A program made the position numbers and the translations under genes. From NCBI GenBank assembly GCA_954871525.1, contig OX940862.1:34588232-34652231 (forward strand): a stretch of 64,000 nt of DNA, given 5' to 3'. The DNA comes from Parietaria judaica (taxonomy: Eukaryota > Streptophyta > Magnoliopsida > Rosales > Urticaceae). The notes under the pieces were generated by a model. That model was not told where the DNA came from, ran no database searches, and saw nothing but the letters and a program-made list of their open reading frames with translations. Below are positions 46,547 to 59,261 of the stretch, piece by piece (the first letter of the stretch is position 1; each line of letters opens with the position of its first letter).

Positions 46547-46851
46547 CTCTGATCGACATTGAATCCCAGAGGGTCAGATTTTGGTTTTTCACTGTTGTTT
46601 ACTAAAGCCATGCTCTTCTCTTCCTTTTTTTTTTTTTACCGTGGCATCACGAGGCTTGGTTTTTGCCTCGAAATTATGTTACAACATAGTATTATATCGA
46701 AGAATATCCAAATGTAAGTCTTGAAATTTCATCGTCACTCATTTCCATTGGTGGGAAAATAAATACATCCTCTTATATACAAAGCAATCACCTTTTCAAT
46801 TGCGTCAATTTCCTTCATATAGGACCAACTACATATAGGCTAGCAAATACT

Positions 46852-46887
<36 letters not shown>

Positions 46888-46974
46888 ATGCAAACTAGAT
46901 ATCGTTTGGGAAAAGTATAAAGATTATGTAGGGAAAGCATATACACAAGTATATAAGGACATCAAAGAACATCC
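46547..46974. other. 3' flank of GCH1 and convergent P-loop gene
   Basis: Two genes end toward each other here. It contains a T-run at about 46626-46638 and a mixed (CA)n(TA)n microsatellite at about 46853-46888. Nothing else is seen. Confidence 0.6.
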
Positions 46975-49900
46975 TTAATCGTCTAGCCAAAGGTGGCGAA
47001 TCTTGTGCCACTCAACGTTTACGCCGTCTTCGTCTAGCCAAAGATGACGAATCTTATGCCACTCAACGTTGACGTCGCCTTGCGGTAAAGCGTCGGGATT
47101 GTGATGAAGAAGATCCCCGTTAAGCTCTTGAGGATCGTTGTGAGGTTTACCTTTAAGATCTTGGGGATCGGGGTGAAGATTTCCTTCAAGTTCTTGAAGA
47201 TCGCTGTGAAGATTTCTATTGAGCCCTTGAGGTTCGCACTGAAGATTCCTGTTACCCTCTCGAGGATCGCAGCGAAGAGTCTCGTTTAGTTCATGAGGAT
47301 CACAATGAAGATTCACATTCTCTTTAAGCTCTCGAGAATCGGAGTGAAGGTTCCGATTAAGCTTTTGAGCATTGCGGGGAAGATTCCCTTTAAGCGGTTG
47401 AGGATCGCAGAAAAGATTCCCGAGCAGCCCAGAAGCCGAGATGGCAGCAATTCCAAGTAGCATAAACAGGAGTAAAGTCGACAAGGAGAGCGGAGAAATA
47501 ATCTGCAAAATATTACTAAAGTCAGCATACGCAAATAAACTTGACAACTTAAGAACAAAATCATCCAATTCATCATTTACTCTGCAGAAAATAAGTTTTC
47601 ACATAAAAAGAAGAAGAACAATTGGTTTTAAACCCCTTACTTTTAACATTAGTTACATTTGATTTGTTTTGTTGCAGAGAACTCCTTTTTGTAAAAAATA
47701 TTATAAATTTTATTGATTGATAATGGCAAAATCGTTCAAAAAGAATTCAAACCCAACCATTAAAAAAAGTGCATTTCCATCTTTATAAGTGACAACTTTG
47801 CCATCACAGCAGCTACAAGAATTTCAATATTATAACAGAAAATGAACTTTCTGCAACAAATTTAAATGTCAAAGGCGAAAATGCAACAAAAAATTCGTAA
47901 GGGGGCAAAATGCATACCAAGATATTTCTCTAGAAGCAAGTAGTAATTTCTTCTTGCTACGTTTAAGTAACAGTTTCTTCTTCTTGTATTTATAATCATA
48001 AAATATTTACAAGTAAATCGTATACTTCGATGTTTGGGTACAACGTTCCGAGTTAATGTCAACTTATTTTGACGTTTATTTTACAATAACAGTGAACAAT
48101 ATTTGATTCTTTAAAAAAAAAAGTGAACAATATTTGCAAATTTACCAATTCAAGCAGGCTAAGTTTGCTAAATGACCAACCTTGTTCATCCCATTTGTAT
48201 ATTGGCGCTTGCGAGGCAGATTTTTGTCGGCGTGTTCAAGTGAATAGCGCAACATGTCAACTAACGTCAACTCGGTTTCTTGATCAAGATTCTCTGGTGC
48301 AAAGCAAATATATGATTATGGGAAATAGTAGAGACAGTATATGGGAGCAAAATGGAGAAAGTAATCAAGAGATCATAACCTGGTATATCGAATATTTGTC
48401 TCATAGGAGGAATGCCCAACAGCTCTCCCAAACGGACACGGACACGAGCACGGTCAAGGCACGAAAGCAGATCACCATGAGTTATCACAACAGCTGGTTT
48501 GTCATCTGTCAAAAAACATCAAGTGAGCTAAATAAAAAATTGGTGATGAAAATGCTTGCCATTATCAATGCATCGTGACAAATTGGCTCGTTAAATGCCG
48601 ATGTGGCACAACACTTGTTATTAGGCGTCGCTTGTGGTCCGCAACCCAAATTTCTTCGACGCCATGTTGGCATTGAACGAGCCAATCTGTCACGATGCTC
48701 TAATATGTTAACGGGAGTCATTTTCGCCGCCAAATTTCAGCATGGATATTAAATTGCAAAAAACCGAGAAGCTGAGCCATTTTGGCCGCTAAGATCTCTA
48801 GTAATTAATACCTAGAAAGGACAAGTAAGGACAGTTGAAAGCGGACACAATCAATTCCAAGTACAGCCTGTCCGTATCTTCTCCGTAATCCATTGATCTC
48901 AGAACCGAGATTCCATCAACGACAAATATGACAAAATTGACCTTTCTGATAGGAGAAGAACCGGTACTACGAGCTTTGCATTTCATTCTGTCCCTCAAAC
49001 TTGGATGATCCGACTCCCTAATCATCATCTCGAAGACGTAAAAATCAGTAACAATAAATAAAAATATGCCCCCAAATATTCAATTTCTCAAAGGAACGCA
49101 ACGTTTGACCTTATAACAGGCATCCCGCTGTGAACACCTCTCGTCATCAAATGCTTCAACATTCCGATGTTGTCGCTATAATCATCAGACAGACTACGAG
49201 TGTCATAGAGACAAAATGACGAAGAAGCGCTCGGGATCATATACTCATGAAGGAACAAGGTTCCATCTCCAACGGATGAATTATCTGTTCCCCAAAACAT
49301 ATAATAAAAAGATGAATTAAATTTTCTCTTTCTGTCAATAAAAGAAAACCAAAAAGTGTTTAATAGCATACATACATGTTACTTGGGCTCTTTCTGAAGC
49401 AAACTTGTAATCTTCAAAAGTCTCCGAAATCCGATTCACAAGACTACTCTTTCCCGATCCTTTTGGGCCGATTAATAACAGCGAGGTAGTCGTTGGCACA
49501 TCGTACTGTCTCGGTTCTTCGCTGGCGGCAGGATGACCCCACGCACCCGGTTTATAGCTGTTGACTTTCAGAAACACAATCAGTTCTAACATTAACGATC
49601 CCTAAGTCGCAAATGATAGAATTTTTACCCTTTTTTTATATAATTTCAACCCTTTAAAATGTTTATATTTTTTAAAATTTTACCTTCAATAATGCTTAAT
49701 TTTCCCGACGAAAGTTTATCCGCTCCGTCGAGCTTCGTAATTTAATTATTGATACCATCCCGTTTTCAATTTCTTATAACCAATTTTATACGGCTTTGTA
49801 ATTATATAATTATTATGCATTACAAAACTCACCATTTTACTGAAAAGATGACATAACAAGTTCGGCAAAAATACCCAAGAGTTTAAGTTCAAATCACCAA

Positions 49901-50231
49901 ACACCACACTAGTACCTCAAGATTTTTCTCTTTGCTTCTTCCAATCCCTGACAGCGAGCTCGCAGTTCATCGTAGCTCTGCAATATTTCATTGTACACTT
50001 TCTCTCTCCTAACTAATTCGAGGTCTGAAGAAGCCAAAGAATTTGGCTGATCCACGCTTGAATCATCATGCCTATCACTGAGAAAAACAAAACTCCATAA
50101 CTAACGCGATCAAGAAGACCAAGTAGATACAGAATGAACGATCACCTGAGAAGGGTCGAAGAAAGTTGGGAAAAATCCTGGTCGAGTGAAGAATCTTCTC
50201 GTAGAGAAGAGAGAGTACTTTCGCCGCCCAT
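46975..50231 (-). CDS. P-loop NTPase with C-terminal membrane anchor and 11-residue repeat tail
   Basis: Eight exons (minus): 50231-50146, 50077-49916, 49557-49376, 49284-49110, 49017-48812, 48505-48380, 48293-48181 and 47502-46975; 525 residues, all phases fit. It resembles an uncharacterised plant P-loop family. An acidic Ser-rich start is followed by a coiled stretch (RREKVYNEILQSYDELRARC). Walker A GPKGSGKSS is at 113-121. Then come SFCLYDTRSLSDD (Walker B-like), KVNFVIFVVDGISVL, KPAVVITHGDLLS (guanine/NKxD-like position) and LGELLGIPPMRQIFDIP. Exon 8 adds a hydrophobic anchor (SPLSLSTLLLFMLLGIAAIS, about 353-372). About nine repeats of consensus GNLHxDPQELx follow, then a 17-residue duplicated end (VNVEWHKIRHLWLDE). 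The exon 7/8 join is the only one not set by homology. Confidence 0.8.
46978..47080. repeat. 51-bp tandem duplication at the P-loop gene 3' end
   Basis: Two adjacent units, minus-strand GTNGAGTGGCATAAGATTCG-like, encode GVNVEWHKIRHLWLDE and VNVEWHKIRHLWLDD. They differ at a few bases and keep the frame. Confidence 0.88.
47110..47422. repeat. 33-bp coding minisatellite (11-residue repeats)
   Basis: About nine to ten diverged 33-bp units encode GNLFCDPQPLK, GNLPRNAQKLN, RNLHSDSRELK, ETLRCDPREGN, RNLQCEPQGLN, RNLHSDLQELE, GNLHPDPQDLK and GKPHNDPQELN. All units keep length and frame, except for one two-residue insertion near ENVNLH. This argues for selection on the protein. Confidence 0.88.
48570..48700. 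mobile_element. Short MITE in an intron of the P-loop gene
   Basis: About 131 bp. The left end GCATCGTGACAAATTGGCTC and the inverted right end GCATCGTGACAGATTGGCTC match at 19 of 20 bases, and the inverted homology runs on for over 35 bp. GAGCATC-type termini resemble PIF/Harbinger (Tourist) MITEs, but I could not confirm a 3-bp TSD. It lies between coding exons 5 and 6. Confidence 0.8.
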
Positions 50232-51711
50232 TTCTTGAGTTATGAGTAATGGTGTTTAGCTTGACTTAGTGAATATCAATGATGATCTACGTGACGAGTA
50301 AAAGCATATTTAATTTTGGGACTCTTGCGGTAAAACTACTATAAAGTATCTTTTTATACAGAATTTCATTTGCTGTATTAAAACTCATATGTCTTAAGTT
50401 ACAAATTTTATTTTTATCGTAATGAATTTTTTGAAAAACTAAGAAGCTAACTATGCTATAAGTTCTAATTTCTTACGATAAAATTAGTTTTTAATTTTTT
50501 AACTATGCAACCTTGCAAAGTCATATTGATGATTGAAAGAAGTATTTCTTTGGAGATTTCTTTCCTTACACTTGCTAAACTACGTAATGATTATTCAGTC
50601 GCAACTCGCAAAGAATTTTGCTCACGAGACATCTATTTGGGTTAAGTTTTACATGATATGAGGAAGGATAAACAAAAGTCCCGTGTGTTTGGAATGGATT
50701 TTTTGACATGCATAGGCGAACCAGGATTTAGACTTACCCGTGGCTTGTCATACACGGCGTGGCGGTTTAATTTTAATTTTAATTCTTTAAATAAAGGAGG
50801 TTAATTTGTATTTTTATTTTTAAATTCAGTAAAAAAGGTTGTTTTTTTTTTCTTCTTCTTAGAGCATTTTATATAGTTACCTTACCGCCTACCATAAAAT
50901 ATTATAGGCGATGATGTACTCTTTTCGTTCGTCTTTCTTTGGCTCGGAAAAGTTGGTTGACGAGTTGAACAAATTAACTTGTATAAGTATTATCTGGCTT
51001 TGATGTTATGATATTATATGTATTTTCTCAACAAATTAATAATCTCGATCACTTAATAGTTTTGTATAAACCAAGCCTTTGATTAACTTTAACAAATTAG
51101 ACAACCTCAATAACGTAATATTCTTTGATCTCGAAATAGAGGGTTAACTACTTTGTTAAACGATTATCATAGAATGGTATTTCAATGTACTTTGGTCATC
51201 GTATGGTGTTTCATGATTCACCATTCTCATTATTAAGCTCTTGAAGACTTGCAAGGAGTTGCATGATTCATGATCATCGTCAAAGTAATCTCACTGCTTC
51301 ATCTTCGTTTGTTTGGTAACACGTGATATTTCACAGCTTGTCTTTGCTTTCATAATGGCTCAATTGGTGTATTTTTATCAATCATTTACTCAAATTACAA
51401 TGTCTAGTATAGTTATGTACATCTTGCCGAATCACAAGGGAAATGACAAATTTAGCCAAAGATATGAAAAGAAAAGAAAATATGGAGCTTAAGAAGAAAA
51501 GAAAAAAAAAAAAAGCTTCCGGTATAAAAAAAAATCATGAGTCCGAAACTAGTTTGCATTCTATTTTATCACCGGAATCCAGAGCCTCACACCTCTACTA
51601 ATAAAGAGGGTCGGTTTTCCGGGCGATCAATATGAACTAGAAGCTGTACGAAAAAGAAAAATGTAATCCTCCTGTTATCAGAGTTAGATCATAGTTGAGT
51701 GAGTCGCTCAC
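50232..51711. other. Intergenic between P-loop gene promoter and MHK 3' end
   Basis: AT-rich DNA with no gene. 50707-50830 contains ATAGGCGAACCAGGATTTAG, which resembles one end of a CAGTGGCGAACC-type hAT element. No partner end was found. Confidence 0.45.
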
Positions 51712-54700
51712 TTAAAGGCAACGTCCTTCGCGTGAGTGACGAGGACATAACCGGAAAGGATCCTCCGAGACCGGGATGTTAAGCTGCAATTCTGGAATCG
51801 GGAACCCAGTTGACTGAGACCCAATGATTGCCGGGCATTGAATTGAACTGTCATAATATGTGCTGTCACAATAGGAAAAATCAGAAGACTGCGTGTTTTG
51901 ATTATAAGAATTATCGATTATAAATGGGGGACTTACAAAATTGTATACAATTGAATCGAGAACGAACGTACCTGTACAATGTTGGAAGAACAGGGAACTG
52001 TACCGGGGCAAAAAAAGTGGTTGTTTCGGGTGAAATCAGCGGCCAAAAAGCTGAAGAGAAAGATGTATAAGATCCATTGTGTTCAGAATCAGAACCAAAC
52101 AAAACCAATACAAAATTGCACAAACGGTGATCACAATAATAATACAGAACGATAACCTCAAAGAGAACAGAGTGCACACCTGATTGCTCCCCGTGGATGG
52201 GAAAACCGTAGCAAAATTGTGAAAAGGAAGAAGACTCTACTGGGGGGGCAAAATGGCCATTTTCAGAAGGAGAAAACAGCGGCCAAAAATCTGAAAGGGG
52301 AAGATACAAGATCAGTCACCTACAGAAGCACGATGAATATAGGCGAATCAAATGAAATTCTGTAGTTTTCTTAAATTAGATTATTGGTGTCACATTTTCA
52401 GCAAAAGTACGCGTAGAGTTGCGCACCATGAAAGTTTTAAGTCGCATAATATTAGAACGACTGAATACCTGACGTTTCTCTATGAACATCCAAACCAGAG
52501 TTGAAAAGTGAATCCTGCACCAAGTTTCTGTCTTGAACCACATCTGCTGCAAAGATTGTGTATGAAAATATAATTTAGGGATTATCGGGTTTTAAAGATT
52601 ATGTTTGATAGTTAAAGTAGTTATAGCTAATTAGCTAGTATTCTAATTTAAAGGAATTATTTACAATTAATAATAATTATCATATTTGTATTATCAGGCT
52701 GATAGTGTATAAGATGTTACCTCATTACTAATTATATTTATGATATTCAAAAATCAAGATTAGCAAGGGAAAATAATAATTGGCCCGTGTTTGGTATTAT
52801 ATAATTTTAAACAGTTTCTGAAAATATTGCGAAACTTTTATGGGTTAGAATTTAGAATAAAATCAAAATTTCTCCTCATCAAATGAATAAAATAAAATAA
52901 ACAACTAATAATGTTCAATATACATTAACATTATAGTTACATTGTCTATATAAATAGAGAGTTGACAATACAATAATTATGGAGATTTTTTTTTATTATT
53001 TTAATTTTTTCACTGAGATTTTTTATTTTAATTATTAATATGACATAACTACCATTATAAATAACTTAAGCCGATCAACAAGTAAAACCAAAATAGATTA
53101 ACTTACCCAATTTTGGAACACTGGGATTCACACCCAATGTCAGGCCAAGAAAGCAGCCCTCAGGTTCCGGTTCGAAGTCAAATAATTTCAACTCAAGATT
53201 GGGCGTCGGTCCCGTGGGCACTGTAAAAAGAAATATACATTCCAATTGAGTATAATAAAATATATATAGTTGCTTATATCAAATTTTGTGCAAGGGAACT
53301 CACCCATACTACTCAGCGTCAACTCAAGTGGGTCGTCCCGTGCACCAGCCATCTGTGTATAAAAAAAGGCTCATTAATCAATATGGAAAATGCAAAGAGA
53401 AGTTTTCTAGAGAAATAAAGCAAGATAAAAAATTATAAATTTGTGTTACATGTGTCACAGATTAAATATTAGGAATATGTTTAGGTTAATTCGCCATTTA
53501 ATTCCCTAATTAAATCATTTTATTATGCATATGTATTAGGATTAATCAATCGGGCCCGGTCCAGCCCATAAAGTTATAATTCGCTTAGTCTATTTAAGAG
53601 ACCTTAAGTTATTGACAAAAGTTAATCAATAATCATCATATTAACTTAATCTCTCTTAAAAGAGGAAAGGTTGGGTTTGATAAAGAATGTAGAGCCCCCG
53701 TTTCGAGAACGTTTTTGGGTCGTAATAATTTTGTCCCGAATGTGTGGAATCTTAAGAGAATGTAGGGTTTAGTGTCCTTACTGTTTTTTTTTTTTAATGT
53801 AAAAAAATTACCGAAAATATATTGTACATTTTTTTCTCCCCATATATGTAAACACAGAAATATTCGACCATATTTTTCTTTTTCTAAGAGTCTTACATGA
53901 AAGAAAGGATGTTGCAACGCCTCAGCTGCAGTAGGCCTCCTCGAAGGATCCCATGAAAGTAGTCTCTATGAAATATCAAAAAAGAATTGGAGGATCAATA
54001 AACAGTGTATAAATTACGACAAGTAGTAGCATGAGACAATGTACAAAGACAAACCCACCGTCATTAAATCAATGGCTTCTGAGCATGCATTTGGAATGAG
54101 AGCAAACATGTTTGCCGGCAATATCTAATATAAGGATGAAGTAGAAGTTATACTTGATATCTAAATATGGAATCAAACAAACATATCGATACGACAGTTA
54201 TACCTTCTCATAGTTTATGAGATTGGCCAACCGGGATGTATTGATCGCTTGTGAGAAAAATGGCAGCTCTGGTGTACCAAGAACACAGCATATCTTGTAG
54301 AGCTGATCTATTTCACTGCCATGTTTACCAAGTACTTATAAGGACTGACCAAGTTGCTAGAGAGAGATCAAACCAAAAACAAAACAAGAACAAAAAACGC
54401 TCAAAGAAATCTTTCATATATTATAACAATCCATATAAATATTTTATCACGAGAACTTAATAGACTATATATATAGCTATAAGGTTACCTTCCACCAGGG
54501 AAAATGGGGGACAGAGTGAAAAGCTCAGCAAGGATTGCCCCAACCGCCCACATATCTGTAAATATCTTAAGTCGTCAGAACAAACGAACCTTCATCGATA
54601 GCTAAGGATCATTATATTTGGCCTATGATCGGTCTAGGGCTGAATCCGGAACATTCGGTCATAGGAAAGTTGTAAAAACCAATATTCAGTCGAATATGGT

Positions 54701-56357
54701 CACCAGTTAACAGTTCGGCTGAAAAAATTTGCTAAACCGATGGAAAGTGTAGCTGAACCAGTTCCAAATTCAGTTGAGAAAAATTAAAATCTATTTTGAA
54801 CATCCTTAGACAAGGTAATAGACTATTTGAAGATGTTAATAATAATTTCGTAAATATAATAAGACGACTTCATATTTTATTATAAGTAACATAATGATAA
54901 TATATATAAATATCTAATATTGATTATATTTAAAAAAAAAAAAACCCTAAAATTTAGTTTTATGTTATCAGCCGTGACCGTTAACTATTCTGGTTGACAA
55001 CAAGGGATTATGGTTTATAGGATTTAAATTTAGTTTTAAGTTATTTCAATTATAGGAAACTGAAATAACTGAGAAATTTATGTTAGTGCTTACCGACAGC
55101 AGAAGTGTATGTGTTGGATTGCAGCAAGACTTCTGGTGCTCTGTACCTATAAAACAGCCAATAATATTAGGTATAATATAACAATAGTTACACTTCCATG
55201 TAATTTTGAGGATTTACCATCTTGTGGAAACATATTCAGTGTATGGAGGCATTGATGAAGTTTCTCTAGCCAACCCGAAATCAGCAACTTTAAGAACACC
55301 ATCGGTCACTAGCAAATTCTCTGTGATCCATTTAGAAGAAAAGTTTAGTTGCTGAATGTTCAAGTTCAGCATTCCGATACAATTATGAAACAAATACGAG
55401 ATTATGACTATATTTCATAGCATCGTACCAGGTTTCAGATCTCGGTGAAAGCATCCTTTTTCATGGATGTGAGTGAGTCCATGTAGCACTTGAACCAAAA
55501 AGCTCCGTATCTCGTCCTCAGAAAAGGGACTTTCTCGCTCTCTCATTATTTCGTAGAGATTATGATTCTGATATTAAGAAATTACAACAATCACTTGAAA
55601 AATGGTCTCAAAAGAAGCTTTGCACAATAAAATACACATATACAACACAACAGTCACGTGATAGATGGAGTCCCAGAATAAAAATAAATAAAAACCCGAA
55701 TAGCTCTCACATGTACAGTACAGAGAATAAAGGTCACTCACCATATGTTCAAAAACGAGGTTGACCTCATCATTTTCCTGGAAAGCCGCCTTCAATTTTA
55801 TGACATTCGGATGATCAAACATACGGAGGATCTGTATAACACAACTTTATTTATTAATTTCATATAATGACACTTCTGACAGCAAACATATTATAAACTT
55901 TTTAGAGGAGTAATTCATGTATAAGAGATGGATGCTTATTTGCTTACACATACCTTTATTTCACGTATTGCCAAAAACTCCTCCAAGGAGCGAAAACTTC
56001 TCTTCATCTTCTTAACAGCAACCTGGATATCCAACAATATAATGAAAAATACAACCAAAAACACTTCTAGAAAAGAAAATACCGCCATATATACACACAT
56101 ACACGTATATTCAGAGTAATTAAACCAGATTCAAAGTTGTGTTTCCTTTTATTCGAAAGACGCTTACAATTTCCATGGTTCTTAAATCGAGGGCCTTGTA
56201 CACGGTACCACAAGTACCCTCTCCAAGCTGTTCCAAAATCCTATAACTGGAAACAGAATAACAGATGAATAAAAAAAATTAAACCTCTGGAGAAAAATCA
56301 AAATTCTGAATTTTCAGTTAACAAATTGATGATTGGAAGATCAAGATACCTCTCCAT
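51712..56357 (-). CDS. MHK: MHK-like Ser/Thr kinase (RCK/MAK family, CDK- and MAPK-related)
   Basis: Seventeen exons (minus): 56357-56350, 56246-56168, 56022-55954, 55831-55742, 55567-55429, 55320-55218, 55146-55094, 54555-54489, 54315-54204, 54124-54059, 53965-53897, 53352-53304, 53220-53107, 52546-52469, 52290-52180, 52050-51972 and 51862-51712; 478 residues, all phases consistent. The kinase domain is about 4-285: GEGTCGTVY (11-19), VAVKK (30-34), HRDLKPEN (123-130), DFG (142-144), activation-loop TEY (156-158) and [10 protein letters not shown]. The family (mammalian MAK/ICK, Arabidopsis MHK) links MAPK-like TxY activation with CDK-like folds. The role in plants is little known. The tail has [20 protein letters not shown] and two similar exons coding FWPLFSP and FWPLISP. 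Exon 1 codes only the first eight bases. Confidence 0.92.
51972..52290 (-). repeat. Duplicated tail exon in the MHK gene
   Basis: Exons 15 (52180-52290) and 16 (51972-52050) both start after a TTTCAG or TTCAG acceptor with TTTTTGGCCGCTG. They encode [20 protein letters not shown] and [19 protein letters not shown]. Exon 15 starts and ends in phase 1, so it can be skipped in frame. Confidence 0.75.
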
Positions 56358-57180
56358 TATTGAAATAGCAGCTCGTTTCGATCAAGAGTCTTTCAGGAGA
56401 ATATAAAAAACCTCCAGGAAGAGGTATCTAAGCTGTGAACACGCGGTTGCCCAATCGCTTCAAGATCTTTCTGGTCGTGGGAAATCGGCCTCCGATCACG
56501 GAAAAAATCGAGCTTGCGTGAGAGTCGTATCCGCATTTTACAGCCCTCCACTTGAATTACAGAGAGCAAACATCAAACCCGGGATTCCGATTGGGCGCAA
56601 CCGAGCTGCATCACAAATAGAAAAAATTTACGAACCAATATTCATGGATTCTTTTAAGACGAGTCTTCGAACTCTTTGTATTATGATTTTTCTTGAAATA
56701 AACCAATCCAAAACCATGAGATTGTCATGATCGCAACAAAAAAATCCAGAAAAAAACAGAGAAATGAAAGAAAACAAAAGACAGAACTAATTAGGATTAA
56801 CAAATTCAAGAAAATCGCACAATTGAACAAAAAAAAACGTTTTCTTAACTCGTTTTCACGCGATTAAGCAGAGAAAAACATCATTTCAAAATGCGATTCG
56901 CTTTTCGATTAAACTATTGCTGAAACACGCTCGAATTCCGCCATCAACCACGAATATATCAAGATTATGCAAAAAAAAAATAAAAAAAATTGCAGAGTCG
57001 GGACTCACCAACGACACTGAATCGAAGCGTCGGCGAGCTGAAGAGGAGAGAAAATTGGAGACGAAGGGATCAATATGCGAGAGAGAGATTTCTAGAGAGA
57101 GAAAATTGTGTGGGAAAATTTTTGTAGAGAGAGAAAAAAAGATTTGGATTTTGGATTACTTGTGAAGCCATTGAAGAAGG
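56358..57180 (-). other. MHK leader and promoter region
   Basis: On the minus strand a likely leader exon lies near 57010-57120 with a donor GTGAGTCCC just below 57008. A leader intron would run to somewhere around 56400-56500. Plus-strand frames here are A-rich and not genes. AGAGAGA-type tracts (57070-57130), read as pyrimidine tracts on the gene strand, fit a plant 5' leader. Confidence 0.45.
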
Positions 57181-57943
57181 AGGGGTGGGAGGGGATTCCG
57201 TTCCGCTTAACAAGTAAAATATATATATAATATTTCATTTTATCATAAAATCATAGCTAAAAAATTAATTAATTTAAAATTCGGATAAAATATTATACCC
57301 TTTAGTTTTATTTTTCTTTATTTTCTTCATAAAAATATGTCATTTTTTTTTATAATAAAAAAGGTTAATTGTTCAAAGAAAATTAAGTTCATAAAAATAA
57401 AATAAAAAAATATAGAACTATTATGGGTTTTTGAAATTAAAGTTTGATTTAGAGATATAAAAAAAATTGTACGAAATGTTCAATTTTATATCAAACCTTT
57501 TAAGAAATGCTCATTTGTGAGAGCGAAAAATACACATATTGATAATTTTTTGAAAGGTTGACACAAAATAGGCATTTCATTCATTTAATCTAAAAAAACA
57601 ATTTACGACTGTAAATTAATTATATTTTAAATATATTCATAATTAAGAATGAAGGCGTATTAAAAAACTTATTTATATTCAAAATTATGAATAAAAAATT
57701 ATAGCATTAAATAATCGTTACTAAATGATTTTATTATTTCTTAATTAATTAAATTTTAGAGAGAGAAAAGACTTTGATGTGGTGGGGAAGAAACAAGTGG
57801 TCCCTGCTTGTAATATTGTGAATTTACTCTTTTTTCTTAAAGAATAGTGTTATTTACTTAAATACCCCCAAAGCTATACCACAATGCATCATTTTTAATT
57901 GGGAAATTTATGGAAAATATTATCGAATTCAATCATTATTTTA
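57181..57943. other. AT-rich intergenic DNA
   Basis: No gene or element recognised. Ends at the 9-bp target duplication ATTATTTTA (57935-57943) of the next element. Confidence 0.5.
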
Positions 57944-57970
57944 GGAAAATTTGCAGCGAAAATCATTAAA

Positions 57971-58975
57971 GGCCCAGTTTGGCATTGCTGTGCTGTGTTC
58001 AGAATTGCTTTTAAAATATTCTGCCAGAAGAAGTGCTGTCAGAGAAAGTAATGCACTGTTTGGTTAATCAAAACAAAAAACAATTGGTTTTTAAAAAAAA
58101 TTCAGTTCAGTGTTTGGTAACCATTTTTACTTAATTAGCTTCTAAATATAAAAAATATAAAAGTAGACATAAATAATACTTGTTATATATTAATATTAAT
58201 ATAAAAAATTTAAAAAATAATTTAAATAATATAATTATTCAATAAATAAAAAGAAAAAATATTTATTAGCTTGTTGTGCCTTTTGTGCTTTTAACTGACA
58301 ATAATTATAATGAAAGTACCAATTTCTTACATCCATGTTCCTTTTGTCCATGATAAAAAAATTAGTACTTTTACCAACGAAAAAGAATTAGTACTTTAAC
58401 TGTAATAATAATATGTATCTATTTTTTATTTATTTACATTTACCTTCCAAAAAGAATTGTTACTTTAACTATAATAATTTAAGAATGTGAACATAAAATA
58501 ATGGTACTTTTACCATCTTAAAAAATTGGTAATTTAACCGCAATAGTAAAATATTTTGGTACTTTTACCATCCAATAGGAATTGGTATTTCAACCAAATA
58601 ATTTTAAAAAAATGGACATAAAAAATTGGTATCTTCACCATCCAAAAAGAATTGGTACTTTAACCACAATAATTAAAAAATATAGACATAAAATTGATAC
58701 TTTTACCACTTAAAAAGAATTAAAATCTTAACCGCAATAATAATATGTATTTTTGGTACTTTTACCATCCTAAAGAAATATTTATGGGGATAGAGAATAA
58801 GAAAAGCAAAAGTAAATTCTACCAAAAGCATCTATAACTTGCTTTTGAATTTTGCCTATCCAAAAGCTAAACTTGTTACTGAAGTGCTTCTAGTGTAACT
58901 TACCAAACACAAATATTAACTTAAAATTCTAAAAAAAGAAAAAGCACCTAATAATAAGCAATGCCAAACGGGCCC
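57971..58975. mobile_element. Nested MITE with GGCCC..GTTTGGCATTGC ends
   Basis: About 1,005 bp. Left end GGCCCAGTTTGGCATTGC; right end inverted GGGCCCGTTTGGCATTGC. It splits the family C arm between CATTAAA and AAAGTCAC, so any target duplication is only 3-4 bp (AAA or AAAG). That allows PIF/Harbinger but does not prove it. Its interior has about six degenerate repeats of a unit like GGTACTTTTACCATCC..AATTGGTACTTTAACC between 58300 and 58770. Confidence 0.75.
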
Positions 58976-59261
58976 AAAGTCACTAAATTATTGTAGATAA
59001 ATTACTAACTTCTTTTTTTGCACCAAAAGTCATTAAAGTCAGTTTTTTTTTACAAATGTTATTTGGCAACGTTAAATGACCTATCACCAACTTACATGGC
59101 ATTCATCAATTGTCTCCAACAACGACAACACGCTTTAGTGATAGCATTATTTGAAATAGAGATTTTTACGGCAATTGTACCATTAACTTTTAAAAGTAAT
59201 TTTATCGTGGCAAAAACTCTAAAAAATAATCCTACCATAACTTCTAATTTTTCCCAACAAT

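Noticed and set aside
47101..47289. Plus-strand frame of repeated VKLLRIVVRFTFKIL-type units
   Set aside because: It is the antisense of the 33-bp repeats of the P-loop gene. The minus frame joins with correct phase to upstream conserved exons.
53460..53780. Possible solo LTR in an MHK intron
   Set aside because: The segment has LTR-like words, but no TG..CA boundaries with a 5-bp duplication were identified.
54640..55080. Possible hAT element in an MHK intron beginning TAGGGCTGAATCC
   Set aside because: No matching right terminus or target duplication could be found.
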